DNA of 64,000 nucleotides from Microglena sp. YARC (taxonomy: Eukaryota; Chlorophyta; Chlorophyceae; Chlamydomonadales; Chlamydomonadaceae): NCBI GenBank assembly GCA_022414725.1, contig CM039467.1:18066620-18130619 (forward strand). The letters are read 5' to 3'. The number at the start of each line of letters is the position of its first letter. Position 1 is the first letter of the stretch. The notes under the pieces are model-generated. The model searched no databases, was not told the origin of the DNA, and saw only the letters and a list, made by a program, of their open reading frames with translations. The position numbers were made by a program, and so were the translations under genes. Below are positions 42,417-53,079 of this stretch, in pieces.

Positions 42417-42925
42417 CAGTTTTGTAATCGACGGGTTTCAACCGGACTGGGGATGCCCTCCTCAGGTGCGGGGCCAAAGTATACTGCCGTGGTCGCGTCG
42501 TTGAGAGCGTGATCAGCACCTTGCAAGCTAAGGACCTGCGACCCTGGCGATCTACTTTGCTTGCAGGTCTGCGATCTGCTGCGTACGACGGGGTCCTCTC
42601 TACCTTCCCGGCCTGTTTAGCTCCCCGAAGGGGCCGGCCAGAATGCGACTACTCGAGCGCATCAAAGGGCTACTCGTAGCGTGCGTCCAACTTTAGGCTT
42701 TTTGTCGGACGAGAATCCGGTATTGTCGGTCTCATCTATAGATCGTAACGCCAGCGAAGCATAAATGGGCATGTCGGAAGAAGGGTACCTAGTGTCTGCC
42801 GATCTCTGGGATCGATTCGTTGACCTGTGTACGTGTAGCCCCCGCTCTGTTGCCCGTCGTTGCTGCTGCGTATGTCGGGACATGTCCAGCTGCAGATAGC
42901 GGAATACGTCGACCATCGAATCAAA
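42417..42925 (-). pseudogene. gag: gag C-terminal remnant of element B
   Basis: The frame from 42526 reads TTAVYFGPAPEEGIPSPVE, then LQNWWSEALDPKVREKQIAA. The DNA upstream (42467-42690) has a second, diverged copy at 47190-47260 and 47717-47840 on the far side of element C, so this part of gag is duplicated within B. Target duplication CAATG of element C follows. Confidence 0.6.
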
Positions 42926-42930
42926 CAATG

Positions 42931-43254
42931 TATCAGCTTGAATACACTCCAGAGAGTGGACAGAGATGCTTGCGTGAAGCAGACGCGCCAATCTATACAC
43001 GGAGACGAGAATAACGTTACAAGCACAGGAGACCCATCAAGGGGCACCAGTGGTGAAAGGGGCGGCCGCCTGGAACCTAACAGGGTACAGGCTAGACCGG
43101 TGACGCAGCCAACAGGAAGCTGGCACTGAGTCAAGAAGGATGACACAGTCTACGGGAAGCTAGCACAGTACTGGCAGAGCCGATAGTTCTAAGGAAGTAC
43201 ATAAGTAGTCACCAATTCATAAAACGCGTGAGAGCACCGCAATTCATGCTGACA
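42931..43254 (-). repeat. 3' LTR of element C
   Basis: 324 bp; differs from 46622-46945 at about four positions seen by eye. Confidence 0.9.
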
Positions 43255-44409
43255 CTCCACCTATGACACAGGTGACATACAATACTACTTCTCCACCTAT
43301 GGCACTGGGGACATAGAACTATATGTAACAGATTAAAAAAAAATCAAAGAACTACGAAAAATCGAGAGAACTTCAAATGAAACCCAAAGGGTTAAAGGAA
43401 GGAATGAAACAAGGCAAAAACAAAATTTTGCCAAGGTAGAAAAGGATGAAAAAACCGAATATCAAAGTTGGGGAACAACGGTATAGAAAACCCGATCCGG
43501 GAATAGGAACCTAACGCCAATCAATGATAACCAAAGAGACAGATTGAAATATCGTGTGAGAGCAGCACACGAGATAATCAAAGCCTAAAGGACGAAGACA
43601 AGAGGACACCAAATTCCACTAGTAAAAAATAAAGTCGATAGAAAAATCCACTACCGTAAAAACTATTCTTAGCATAGAATCCATGACTAGGTTGGGATGA
43701 AAAAACCATGATGAACTGGTTTCTTACTCAAAGATGGAAGTAAGAAGATTTATGAAAGTTAATTATCATAAATCCCCAGTTACGGCACTAACGAAAACAT
43801 GCTAGGAGGTAGGTATCGCACCGCAAAGAACTCATGCACTCAAGACACACCAAGCGCCTAACCACAAGCAAACCAAACCTGCAGTAACCGATAAAACCCA
43901 AAGGATGCGAAGTTAAATGTTTTAAGAAACTCGTAACCAACAAAGGAAACACAGTTCAATGAACAATAGAAGGTTAGATGTACAACCATAGGACATAAAA
44001 CCTATTGTCCACCTAAAAAATAGTAAACGCATAAAAAGGACTGCAAAGAAGTTACCGCAAAGGAGGGACTGAAAGGGCGCTTGAAATACACTCGGAAAAC
44101 AAGAAAGAGGTGAGTGGCGGTACATCTGCAAATACAACTGCAAGATTACCCAGCCCACCAATTTACAGTAAAATCCGAAGGGAAACAACTACTCACGTGA
44201 GGGGCTGGTGATTTAAAAACAGCGTGGATTAAAAAGAAATAGCTAATCTATGACGAGCCCCACCGAATGAACCATCTGCCTATGGAACTAAGAGTCAGAA
44301 ACCATCAAGACGCTATAACGGTGGTCTGAATTAATTACCACCTTCCACCAAAACCAAGAAAGACAGCTGAAAGGAAGCTGCCTAAACAAAGCGTCGTAAC
44401 GCTCCACCA
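43255..44409. other. Non-coding interior of element C
   Basis: About 1.15 kb, A-rich on +, no recognisable motif; presumably the degenerated 3' region. Confidence 0.4.
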
Positions 44410-45480
44410 ATCTAGACTACCCTATAAGACAGTCTAGGAGGTGCTGAGGAATAGGCACCCACACATAGGGCCATGTTAACCTACGTATGAGAACCAGCAG
44501 CACCGAAAACAATGAATCCTGGGTTGACTGTAACACCCCAGCCATACGCAGTATCAAACTAGACCAGTGTTCAAGATCATCACTTACACTTTCGGTAACG
44601 GCTACATCATCACATGGGCTTGACCCGAATAATCCACCAGGGATGGCAGGAGGCGAAGGGATTAACAACACCTGCGAGCTATCCGAGGTGGTCGGAGGTT
44701 GGCGACTATTAGGCAATGGACCTGATCCAGGTTCCACTATGATCTGAGGCTGTCTAAATCCTAAAGCTTCACTGATAAAACATGGCACAGAGGAGGGCCT
44801 GGCGACCCCCTGAGATTCGGGTAAATGATAGTTTGGATATACAACTCCCACCCGCCCTAAAACTTCACACACAATACAGCATGATCAGGCCCTGGTCTGG
44901 AATGCAATCTGGATACATCCCAGCCAGGCCAGCCATCAACAATTGGGGTTGTTAAAGGGCGTAGGGAATACGTAACATATCACCGTTTGATGACAGGAGG
45001 GATGCAAGCGGGCACGGGGACCCATACTAATGGGAGAACCCAGAAAGATATATTAGACTAACTGGAGATAGAGAGTACATCACTACTCACTACTAACTGG
45101 CGCAACATCGGATCCCAAACATAATAACCCTTACTCACCAGGGAATACCCAACCAGTCTACCAAATAATGCCTTTTTAACTAGCTTGTTGCGTTACTTCC
45201 CAATACTAAGGTGACATAGCAAGGGCAACCAAACAAACGCAACAACGACACATCAGGTGCAACCCCAAAGAACAGCTCCAAAGGAGTCTTGCCTCCCTAG
45301 TGGTACAGCCGATTGCGAAGATAACACACTAGCACTCTGCTGAGCAGTGTCATCATCAACAACTCATGACTGCCACAACTAATCGAGATCAACCATGCCT
45401 CTATACCACTTAACTAAAAATTCCTAAGCCCTATCAGAACTCAAACACTTGAACCCAAACTCACGTAGCTGATGCATACA
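44410..45480 (-). pseudogene. Copia integrase C-terminal remnant in element C
   Basis: Reading - strand between stops gives GGKTPLELFFGVAPDVSLLR, LFGCPCYVTLVLG and LFGRLVGYSLVSKGYYVWDP, the conserved Copia blocks after the integrase core. A 151-codon proline/serine-rich frame (44417-44872) corresponds to the linker before RT. In-frame stops make it non-functional. RT and RNase H are not detectable left of it. Confidence 0.65.
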
Positions 45481-46621
45481 CCTAAAGAGGGAACCAGGGG
45501 CACGGTAAGACTAAGTAGCGACCTCTGTCGAACCACGGAACGCACCCAGGGGTCCCAAGGATCCTAAGAGAGAAACAATATCCACCAAGATATCATGCCA
45601 AAGAACCTCCACGGCCGCTGGACTAGGGCCAAGACGGCGTCCACTTCGGCCTTTAGCATGGGCGAAGTCCGGCGCTGCGAGACCTGGGATCACAGAAGGT
45701 GGGGAAGCGTTAGGTCGAAGTCGAGATTTGAGGTATGGGAAAAAGGAGACGAGGATGAAAGTGCAGCAAGTCGCACCTGGTGCAGAAAATCGCACCAATG
45801 GCAGTAAATCGCAAATCGCAAGGGCTGAATTCGAAAATGTATCGCTAGGATGCGAAGAGCAGAGCCAAGGCATGTAAAGGTCCTAATATCCTTCCGTCGA
45901 TGATCAGTCAATCCCAAGTCCCCCCCTCTATCGCTCGACTCACCCGCCCGGTTGGGGGGTAGAGGGAGCAGCACCCGTAGTGGTGCTGACCATACCCCCC
46001 TGCTTCCTACCACTTCCAGAATCTCCAGGTCCAGACGCGTAGGTCGTTCTCCTCTGGCGAACCCTACGGCAGTGCCGGCGGTCCGCCAGCGTGATCGAAA
46101 AAATTCTCCAGAAGGTAGCACAGAGCCACTAGAGCGCACGCGCATGCCAGTAGCCGACCGTCGGCTGGGCAGAGCAAAGGGGGCACAGACGACGTAGACA
46201 TCAGCAGGGAGCTTGGTCGGCTTGGCAACCTCCGGTATGCAGGCAGAGCCTCAAACACCGGAGATATGATAGCGACGTCAAGGACGCGAGCAGACGAAGA
46301 CAGGGTTTCTCCACCGATGTCCAGGCTAGTCGCCGACTTGAGTCTGCACGTCACAGTCATCTACGACAGACGGGAGGAGGCGACAGACGGCAGGGGAGGA
46401 AAAGGAAGAGAAGATGGAGGAATGACTGGGGGGGGTGGCTTCCACGATGGCGGAAGGATCCTCATGACCGTTAGCAGAGGCCGCTGGTCGCGCAATCGTC
46501 TAGCCAATTTGTCGTCATGTCAGGACTTCGGAACTTTCAGAATGAAGCTCGTTGAAGCCAAGTAGAGGACGACGCATAAGATGCATTTCAAAGCAGTGGT
46601 ATCACGATGGGCCCGATAACC
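45481..46621. other. 5' interior of element C, coding not recognised
   Basis: Expected to hold gag and protease; I see several medium ORFs but none with a Copia motif. The primer site at its right end (46606-46621, + reads atgggcccgataacc) resembles an initiator-tRNA anticodon arm, with GATAACC where a tRNA-iMet has CATAACC. Confidence 0.4.
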
Positions 46622-46945
46622 TATCAGCTTGAATACACTCCAGAGAGTGGACAGAGATGCTTGCGTGAAGCAGACGCGCCAATCTATACACGGAGACGAG
46701 AATAACGTTACAAGCACAGGAGACCCATCAAGGGGCACCAGTGGTGAAAGGGGGGGCCGCCTGGAACCTAACAAGGTACAGGCTAGACCGGTGACGCAGC
46801 CAACAGGAAGCTGGCACTGAGTCAAGAAGGATGACACAGTCTACGGGAAGCCAGCACAGTACTGGCAGAGCCGATAGTTCTAAGGAAGTACATAAGTAGT
46901 CACCAAGTCATAAAACGCGTGAGAGCACCGCAATTCATGCTGACA
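46622..46945 (-). repeat. 5' LTR of element C
   Basis: 324 bp, right flank CAATG. Confidence 0.9.
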
Positions 46946-46950
46946 CAATG

Positions 46951-48804
46951 CACCCATTTTCCGACCGCAAATATTTTGGTCGGAGGTCAGCAACAAGTCC
47001 CGTGCGAAATATTATATCGCTCGCGGACAGTGAGGTCTGGTACTTTGCGGGACTGATGGGAATATGTCTGCAGGGACCCCGTGCCTCGTTGGACTGAAAT
47101 GTCGTGTAGTCTGGGGAGAAGGACCTGTCGTGTAATCGTATTGGCATCCGCAGGTTGTTTGACCTCATCAGCCTGTGTTTCATCCCTAACATAGGGCCGG
47201 CCGGCATGCGACTACTCGAGCGCATCAATGGGCTACTCGTTTGTATGAGCGCTATTACTTTAGCGCCCTTGATGGAGCACCGATCAGAATTTCTGTCGAG
47301 CCACTCCATGGATCATCAGCTATGAAAAAAAGAATCAGAGGGGGCGCTCAATGCGCCAATAAATGTATCTCGACTGCACGGGTGGACCCCGTCGCAGCCG
47401 TAGAGCATTTGTTTCGTAATACCCGTCAAGCATTGCTCTGGTGCTTCGTCGTGCCTCGTCCGACTGCTTATAATGGAGAACGTTACCGGTTCCAACCACG
47501 TGTCGGCCTTCTGTATAGGGAAGACCTTGGTATGAACGTGTCGCTCCGACCCGTGCCAAATATTTTATATTTATCAGACACCGTAGGGCTCGGTTTATCG
47601 TGGAAGAGGGTTGGATGATTGCGGTAAAATAAGTGCAGTGAGATCGAGAATAGCTTTATTGATCCTTGTATGTAGTCGGGTGGAAACAACGGCGTTCGGT
47701 ACCTCCGTCCACCACTGGGGATGTGCTCCTTAGGATCGGGGCCGAAGTAGACTGCCTTCGTTACGTTGATCGCACCTTGCAAGCTGAGGACCTGCGACCC
47801 TGGCGATCCACTCTGCTTGAAGGTCTGCGGTCGGTGCGATCCGCTACGTCGTCTACCCCCTCGGCCTGTGTTCTGTCACCCGAAAGGGCCAGCCGGGGTA
47901 CTACTACCGTTGGCCGAAAGCATGGGCAATTGCCGGATGAGAGTTCAACTCTCCGACATCCTTTAGCTTGGGGCTCTGTGTCGACTAGAGTTGAACTCTT
48001 CAACAGCGTCGATGGTTCATGCCCGGCGAAGAGAAAGAATCAAAGTCGGAGGGGGGTAACATGATTTTTGATTATTCCTGCCCCTTTCTCCTGACTGTCG
48101 CTTTGGTCCGTGAAGGCATTGCCCTTTTGCGACGGCGTTCTGTCTCGCCTCGCCCCACTGCAGGTAGTGGAACTAATATTCCATCGTGTCAGACAACGTT
48201 CTCGTTTCTAGCGGGCGTAAGAGCACGGAGAGCGTCGGACAAGCCCATGCGAAGACATTCAGTCGCTTGAGGGTCGTCAGGTCGGGGACCTTGCGAAACT
48301 CCGGCTTGATTTTATGGAAGTAATCCTGCAGGGAGCAAGAGTGCTGGCGCATGCCACATCTGTGTAGTCGGGTAAGAGCGACGTGCGTTTCCGAAAATAT
48401 TTCCGAAATATGTCATTACGAAATATGTCGAACACGTGGGATGGTACACGTGGGGATAATTCTGATATATGTCGAGCGTTAATAGCGTCTCGACCCACGT
48501 CACAAAACTATCCTACCCCAATCGTGTTGCTCGAGGCCCACGATTCGTCCAAGGGGATGCGTAGAGGACCGCTAAATTCAGCTGAGAAATAGGGTATTAC
48601 GCGAACCGGACTTCGAGGACAGCGTCTCACGCCATGACCCATCGCCGCGGCTTTTGCGCGTGTGCCCTTGTCCACCCTATTCTCGTCAAGGAGTCACAAC
48701 TCTGTGTGAATTCGGAGATCCGCTTTGCGAATCCCGAAACGTGTCGTCGGTCCTCTGTAGCGTGGGGAGGTGGTCGGTCAGGAGTATCCGTGCGTGGCGG
48801 GGTA
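46951..48804 (-). pseudogene. Degenerate gag/linker region of element B
   Basis: Contains AVYFGPDPKEHIPSGG (about 47720), a second version of the AVYFGPAPEEGIPSP segment at 42450. The surrounding frames are short and broken. The region lies between the zinc knuckle and the protease on the - strand, so it is longer than normal for a gypsy element. Confidence 0.5.
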
Positions 48805-48954
48805 TTTAACCCACGCGGTCGGACGTGATCATAACGGATGTCTGCAGCAGGTGACTGCATCGGCACAACAGTCGGTTCCTCTGTCGTATGATATGGCGTG
48901 CCATCGGGTCGCGAAATGCTGAGGAGCATTTGCGTGGAATTGCGCGGCTAAGGC

Positions 48955-49240
48955 GGGCCATGACCTGGCAAAATTGCGCGGCTATGGCGGGCCATGACCT
49001 GGCGCGGCTAGACCTGGCGCGGCTAGACCTGGCGCTGCTAGACCTGGCTGGCCTGGCGCGGCCTGGCGCGGCTAGACCTGGCGCGGCTAGACCTGGCGCG
49101 GCTAGACCTGGCGCAGCTAGACCTGGCGCGGCTAGACCTGGCGCGGCTAGACCTGGCGCGGCTAGACCTGGCGCGGCTAGACCTGGCTGACCTGGCGCGG
49201 CTAGACCTGGCGCGGCTAGAAATTGCGCGGCTACGGCGGG
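48955..49240. repeat. 15-bp coding minisatellite in element B gag
   Basis: About 15 units of GGCGCGGCTAGACCT and variants. The period is a multiple of three, so it stays open. On the gag strand (-) it encodes repeated LAAPG pentapeptides directly after the zinc knuckle. On + it reads as GAARP repeats. Confidence 0.9.
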
Positions 49241-49408
49241 CCATGACCTGGCAAAATCTGTCATGTGGATGAAACTGTCGCTCGGAATATGGCCAGGTCG
49301 TCGGACACGCGTCGGACACTTCTGAGTGCTGTGCCCGATTGGGCGACACGTGTAGCAACTTGTGCTGAGGTTGTCGGAAAAGGGCACGCGGCCCGCCGGC
49401 AGAGTCAA
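49241..49408 (-). pseudogene. gag: Nucleocapsid zinc knuckle of element B gag
   Basis: The 200-codon frame starting at 49408 has a CCHC knuckle CYTCRPIGHSTQKC (residues 18-31), then PTRVRRPGHIP, before entering the pentapeptide repeats. This is the RNA-binding motif of gag and fixes the gag orientation. Confidence 0.78.
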
Positions 49409-49447
49409 TCGGGCTGTATTAGCCCGTCGCTCGTTGAGAAATCATTC

Positions 49448-50271
49448 TCATACGTCGGAGGCTCCCTGGTCCTGTCGGGGCCGAAAGCCATACTCAGGCC
49501 CGAAGGTCCTGGCGTCAGCTTTAAGTGGGGTCTGTGACCGACGAGATTTGAGCGACATTTGAGCGACGTTTGAGAGACATTTGAGCGACGACATGCCTCC
49601 CTCAAATTGGGGGGATGCGTGGGCTGCGTCGTCGGCGTCGGCGTCGGGCGTGGCTGTTGGCGCACCCGAGGATGCAGCCAGACCGGCCAAGCTCGCAACC
49701 AGAGGTCGCAGCGTGCCGACGGAAACGGAAGGCCGCTCTCCGATGGAGGCAGAACCATCCTGCGTTGCCGGGAGCTCAGTGTCAGGGTCGGTGTCTAACG
49801 ACGCGATTCCCTCGGGATTGCGACGTTGTAGGCGACACGCGACAGCGACAGCGACGTCGGAGGCTGCACAGCAGCGGCGTCGGAGGGGCAACGCCAGCGC
49901 CAGCGGCGTCGGGGGGCAACGCCAGCGCCAGCGCCAGCGCCAGCGCCCAGAGGTGGGATCGCGATCGGCGCACCCGAGGGTGCCGCCAGACCCGTGAAGC
50001 CCGCAACCAGAGGTTGCAGCGTGCCCACTGAAACAGAGGGCCGCGCGTCGACAGAGGCGGGCGGAATCAGAGGGCGTCGTGGTCGACAGAGGCGGGCGGA
50101 ATCAGAGGGCCGCGCGTCGACAGAGACGGGCTCGTCCTGCGTCGCATTAAACTCCGTGTCGGGCTCAGTGTCGGACGACGCAATCCTTTCAGGATTGGTG
50201 TCGACCACTGACGTCGTAGGCTGCTCAGCAGCGGCGTCGGTGCCCGGGGTTGCAATTCTGTGGGAGGCCAT
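49448..50271 (-). pseudogene. gag: gag N-terminal region of element B with internal duplication
   Basis: Likely start ATG at 50271 (MASHRIATPGTDAAAEQP). Two copies of an approximately 100-residue block are seen: SDTEPDTEFNATQDE...SVGTLQPLVAGFTGLAAPSG and LDTDPDTELPATQDG...SVGTLRPLVASLAGLAASSG, in different frames. A short gccagc repeat (49890-49950) lies between. Acidic/Ala-rich, no catalytic motif. Confidence 0.6.
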
Positions 50272-51022
50272 TCTACACAGGCAACAGCACAAGTCAGTAG
50301 GCTGGACAGGGATGAGTGGTGGGCTAGAGAGGGGGAAATACTCGCAACTCTAAGATGCCAAAATATCACCTGCCACAGGGACTAGTAAATTTTGCAAGCG
50401 TAACGAGCTGATAATGCCTCAAGCGTAACTGTGAATGACGCGTTCGTCCAGAATACGATGAGGGATATTAGCATTGCGAAGGCACAGACCACAGGGCAAG
50501 CAAGGAAGTACACCGACGAATCGAATTACGCGACAGAATGAGCAAGATAGCAGGTGGACAGCACGAATAAATGATGCAGCAAGCAGGGAGAGCCGCAGGA
50601 CAGGCTCGCGAAGTACCCTAATTAAAGCAAGTACGGCCGAGGTGGCAAATGGAGCCGATGCTGCACTATTGATCAATCCGCGAGGGAGATGCTCGTGAAT
50701 AGAGCGTTAGAAGCTATGACCAAAAGGACAGGACGTGAATGCAAGAATCGAGAGCGTAGGCCATACAGGGGCAGGGCAGGCTAGGAAAAGATGCCCATGC
50801 AAGACAGGTCGCAGGCGGCCTAGGGCGCGTTGAGCCTAACAGGACTGTTCACTGCGAGAACCGAACAGGCGCTACGTGTACTCGTAGCCACAGGGAAGAG
50901 CAGGAAAAAAGAGCAGCAAATGCCAGAAAACAGACAGGATGTCCTGGCGGGTGCGATAAATTCGAAGAAAACTTTGTATGCGTGCGTATGTGTATGCGTG
51001 AGGTCCCTAAGGAACGAAACCA
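50272..51022 (-). other. 5' leader of element B
   Basis: About 750 bases between the 5' LTR and the probable gag start, without a recognisable gene. Direct repeats of agaggcgggcggaatcagag lie just inside the gag end (50058-50110). Confidence 0.45.
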
Positions 51023-51034
51023 GCTCCGCTACCA
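51023..51034 (-). other. Primer binding site of element B (tRNA 3' end)
   Basis: The + strand reads gctccgctacca, one base inside the 5' LTR. The element strand is thus TGGTAGCGGAGC, complementary to a tRNA 3' end including CCA. This contrasts with the half-tRNA sites of the Copia elements in this window. Confidence 0.75.
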
Positions 51035-51035
51035 G

Positions 51036-51383
51036 TGTAACAGCTCAGGATGCACTTAGCAGCTTGAGGGGTTAGTCTAGTGTAACAGGCTACGTGATGT
51101 ATGTTTATGTGTAAGTCGATATGTGTAAGCTAGCAGAACAGTAAGGGGGTTACCTAGGTAGGGGATGTAGAGTTGCTTGGAAAGAACGTCTTCGTGGTAG
51201 GAGTAGAAGGGTTCGTTCCGAGTAGCTCGTGTCTATGTATTCAACGTACGCGTTGAGAGCGATGAGGCAGTACATGGGTATGGTACTGTATCATGTGCGT
51301 TCGTCACGTGGCTTACGGGTACGGTGTACCCGTATGCCTTGCTGGAAGGCCAGAGTACCCGTGAAGGGTTCTGTACCGTTACA
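51036..51383 (-). repeat. 5' LTR of gypsy element B
   Basis: 348 bp, one difference from 38452-38799 (gcgtaag/gtgtaag); right flank ATAAC. Confidence 0.92.
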
Positions 51384-51599
51384 ATAACACCAGCCAGCAG
51401 CTGTTCAAACTGAAATGTGTTTGACTGGTCTGATGTCATACAGGAGGTCGAGGTTTCCTGTCATGTGCTCTATAGCCCCTATGTCTAGTATCCAGTTTCT
51501 AGTTAGGGAGCTGTTCGAGGTGTGTGCTGTGTAAGCGGTATGGGATGCGTGGTGATGACCAGAAGTGGAGCACTGATCGGACCGGATGGCCTGGAGCAT
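51384..51599 (-). pseudogene. Copia A aspartic protease
   Basis: Contains RNWILDIGAIEHMTGNLDLL, the Copia protease active-site block; the usual D-S-G is D-I-G here, a change likely to abolish activity. Continues across the gypsy insertion into the GAG-pre-integrase region at 38446. Confidence 0.82.
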
Positions 51600-51601
51600 G
51601 T

Positions 51602-51850
51602 CTAGGGGATTGGATTGGTGATGTCATCGTATTTGGATTTTGTATAGGGATCCAAGTATGATTTGATGAATGCGCAGGCAGCATGCGATCTAGCATAGAC
51701 ACGGAGGGAGTTTGTGGAACCAAAAGGATCAGCAAGCATACCGCAGATCTCGGCGGTCATGATGATGTCCCACTCGGCAAACGATGTCCCAGAGTATATG
51801 AAGGGACGGAATCGGCCCCTGTCGCCGGATGTGCTGGCTGTGGATGTCAT
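51602..51850 (-). pseudogene. gag: Copia A gag, N-terminal part
   Basis: From the ATG at 51850: RPFIYSGTSFAEWDIIMTAE is the Copia gag opening. The frame stops after about 82 residues (DDITNPIP) and is followed in another frame by the protease. The middle and zinc-knuckle part of gag is missing, presumably by deletion. Confidence 0.7.
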
Positions 51851-52800
51851 TGCGCAGTAAAAGGCCCTGGGTTTCAGGTGACGTTTATTGAAGAGGAGCG
51901 TAGTCGAGTGTATGGTATTGGAGAAAGCGGCTGAGGAGGCGGATTGCCGAGGCGGGGGAGGGGGCTGGGGGGGGGGGGCGGGCGGGGGGGTCGAAGTCTT
52001 GGGGAGTAGGGGCGCAGGGCTGATGGAGAAGTTTGAATATGGAGATTCAAAATTTGCTAAGGTGTCGAAAGAGACAGAGCGGGGGTGAATCACTAGCAAG
52101 CCTTCTTAGGGCTGCGTTGGAGAGGAGATCTCCAACTATCACTTGTGGGAATCTTATGCGGGGACACAGAGGGCCGATGGGCAGACCGGGCTTGCTCTCC
52201 GCAATTGTAGACTATAAGATGAGGACTGTCCAGGGCAGCGGCAGGCGGACGTAGCAGCAATTGATGTACACTCGGGGAAGTCGACAGATCGCTAAATGCG
52301 TACGAGCGCAGCGGAATGCACGCGGGGTCCACGATTAGTCATAGTCCTTTAATGACCTGGCACTTCTGACTCTAGCGGTAAGCCCTATACCCGCGTCGCG
52401 TGTAGCTCAGAATCCCGAGACATTTCGCCTGCATTTCGCCAAGGCGGATTGTCGTCGAAATGTCTCAGACTTCTGAGATATTTCGACGGCATCTCGCCAC
52501 GCACGGCGGCTTGTGCACGGTAATGAGGCGAAATGTTCGGTCATCTGAGACATTTCGCCTGTACTTCGCCTGCAGGGCCGTTTGGGCATGGTGGTCGGAG
52601 AGGTCACATTTTCAGGAATATTTTCTAGGAGCATTTCTCAATTACATCAGGAGTCGAGAAGATAGATTACATACATAATAAACTATGCATCCATTAACCT
52701 ATTGATCTACCTATATATCTATGTAAGCATCCTTACACATGTACATCCACTACAGCCCATATATTTCCTCTATATCCATTAACCATAGATAGACAGCAAG
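51851..52800. other. Copia A 5' region and adjoining DNA
   Basis: Starts as the leader upstream of gag (G-rich run at 51955-51990). From about 52400 to 52570 it has several 'gagacatttcgcct' and inverse 'cgaaatgtctcag' words, also found near 57490. No gene. Confidence 0.4.
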
Positions 52801-52862
52801 CAAAAACGAGCAGCCAAATTGCTGGCTGGAGCCATGTAGCTAATTAAGTTCAAGTACAAGTA
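52801..52862 (+). repeat. Short hairpin repeat (family 4)
   Basis: acgagcagccaaattgctgg, then ctggagcc, atgtagctaattaagttcaa. The most distant copy in the window, about 35 kb from the cluster at 15.6-17.8 kb. Confidence 0.6.
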
Positions 52863-53079
52863 TATACGCAGCCTGCAGGCAGCTATCTATTTGTCTACTT
52901 ATGAAAACATAGGCCTATATATCCACCAAGAAGAAACGCCCAATCAAAGCTATACATCTATATATATTCGCTGATTCTATTTTATATTTCCATCTTCAGC
53001 ATGTGTAGTTCCTTCGTGGCAACAATCTTCATCGCAGCCACAGCATTTCCATCCATCCTTTTGCCCTGCAAGACATGCA

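Larger units (their letters stand above)
42931..46945 (-). mobile_element. Decayed Copia element C nested in gypsy B
   Basis: 324-bp LTRs (42931-43254 and 46622-46945) flanked by CAATG (42926-42930 and 46946-46950). On the - strand the LTR starts TGTCAGC and ends GCTGATA. The purine-rich GGTGGAG next to the left LTR and the primer site next to the right one give - orientation. The interior is A-rich on +, with stops throughout. Confidence 0.9.
38452..51383 (-). mobile_element. Ty3/gypsy chromovirus-like element B, 12.9 kb
   Basis: 348-bp LTRs (38452-38799 and 51036-51383, TG...CA) flanked by ATAAC (38447-38451 and 51384-51388). The polypurine tract is on the - strand of 38800-38817; the primer site lies beside the right LTR. 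Gene order on - is gag, protease, RT, (damaged) RNase H, integrase, chromodomain, as in Ty3/gypsy. It contains Copia element C at 42931-46945. The LTRs differ at one position I can see, yet coding regions carry stops and frameshifts, and most of RNase H is missing. Confidence 0.92.
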
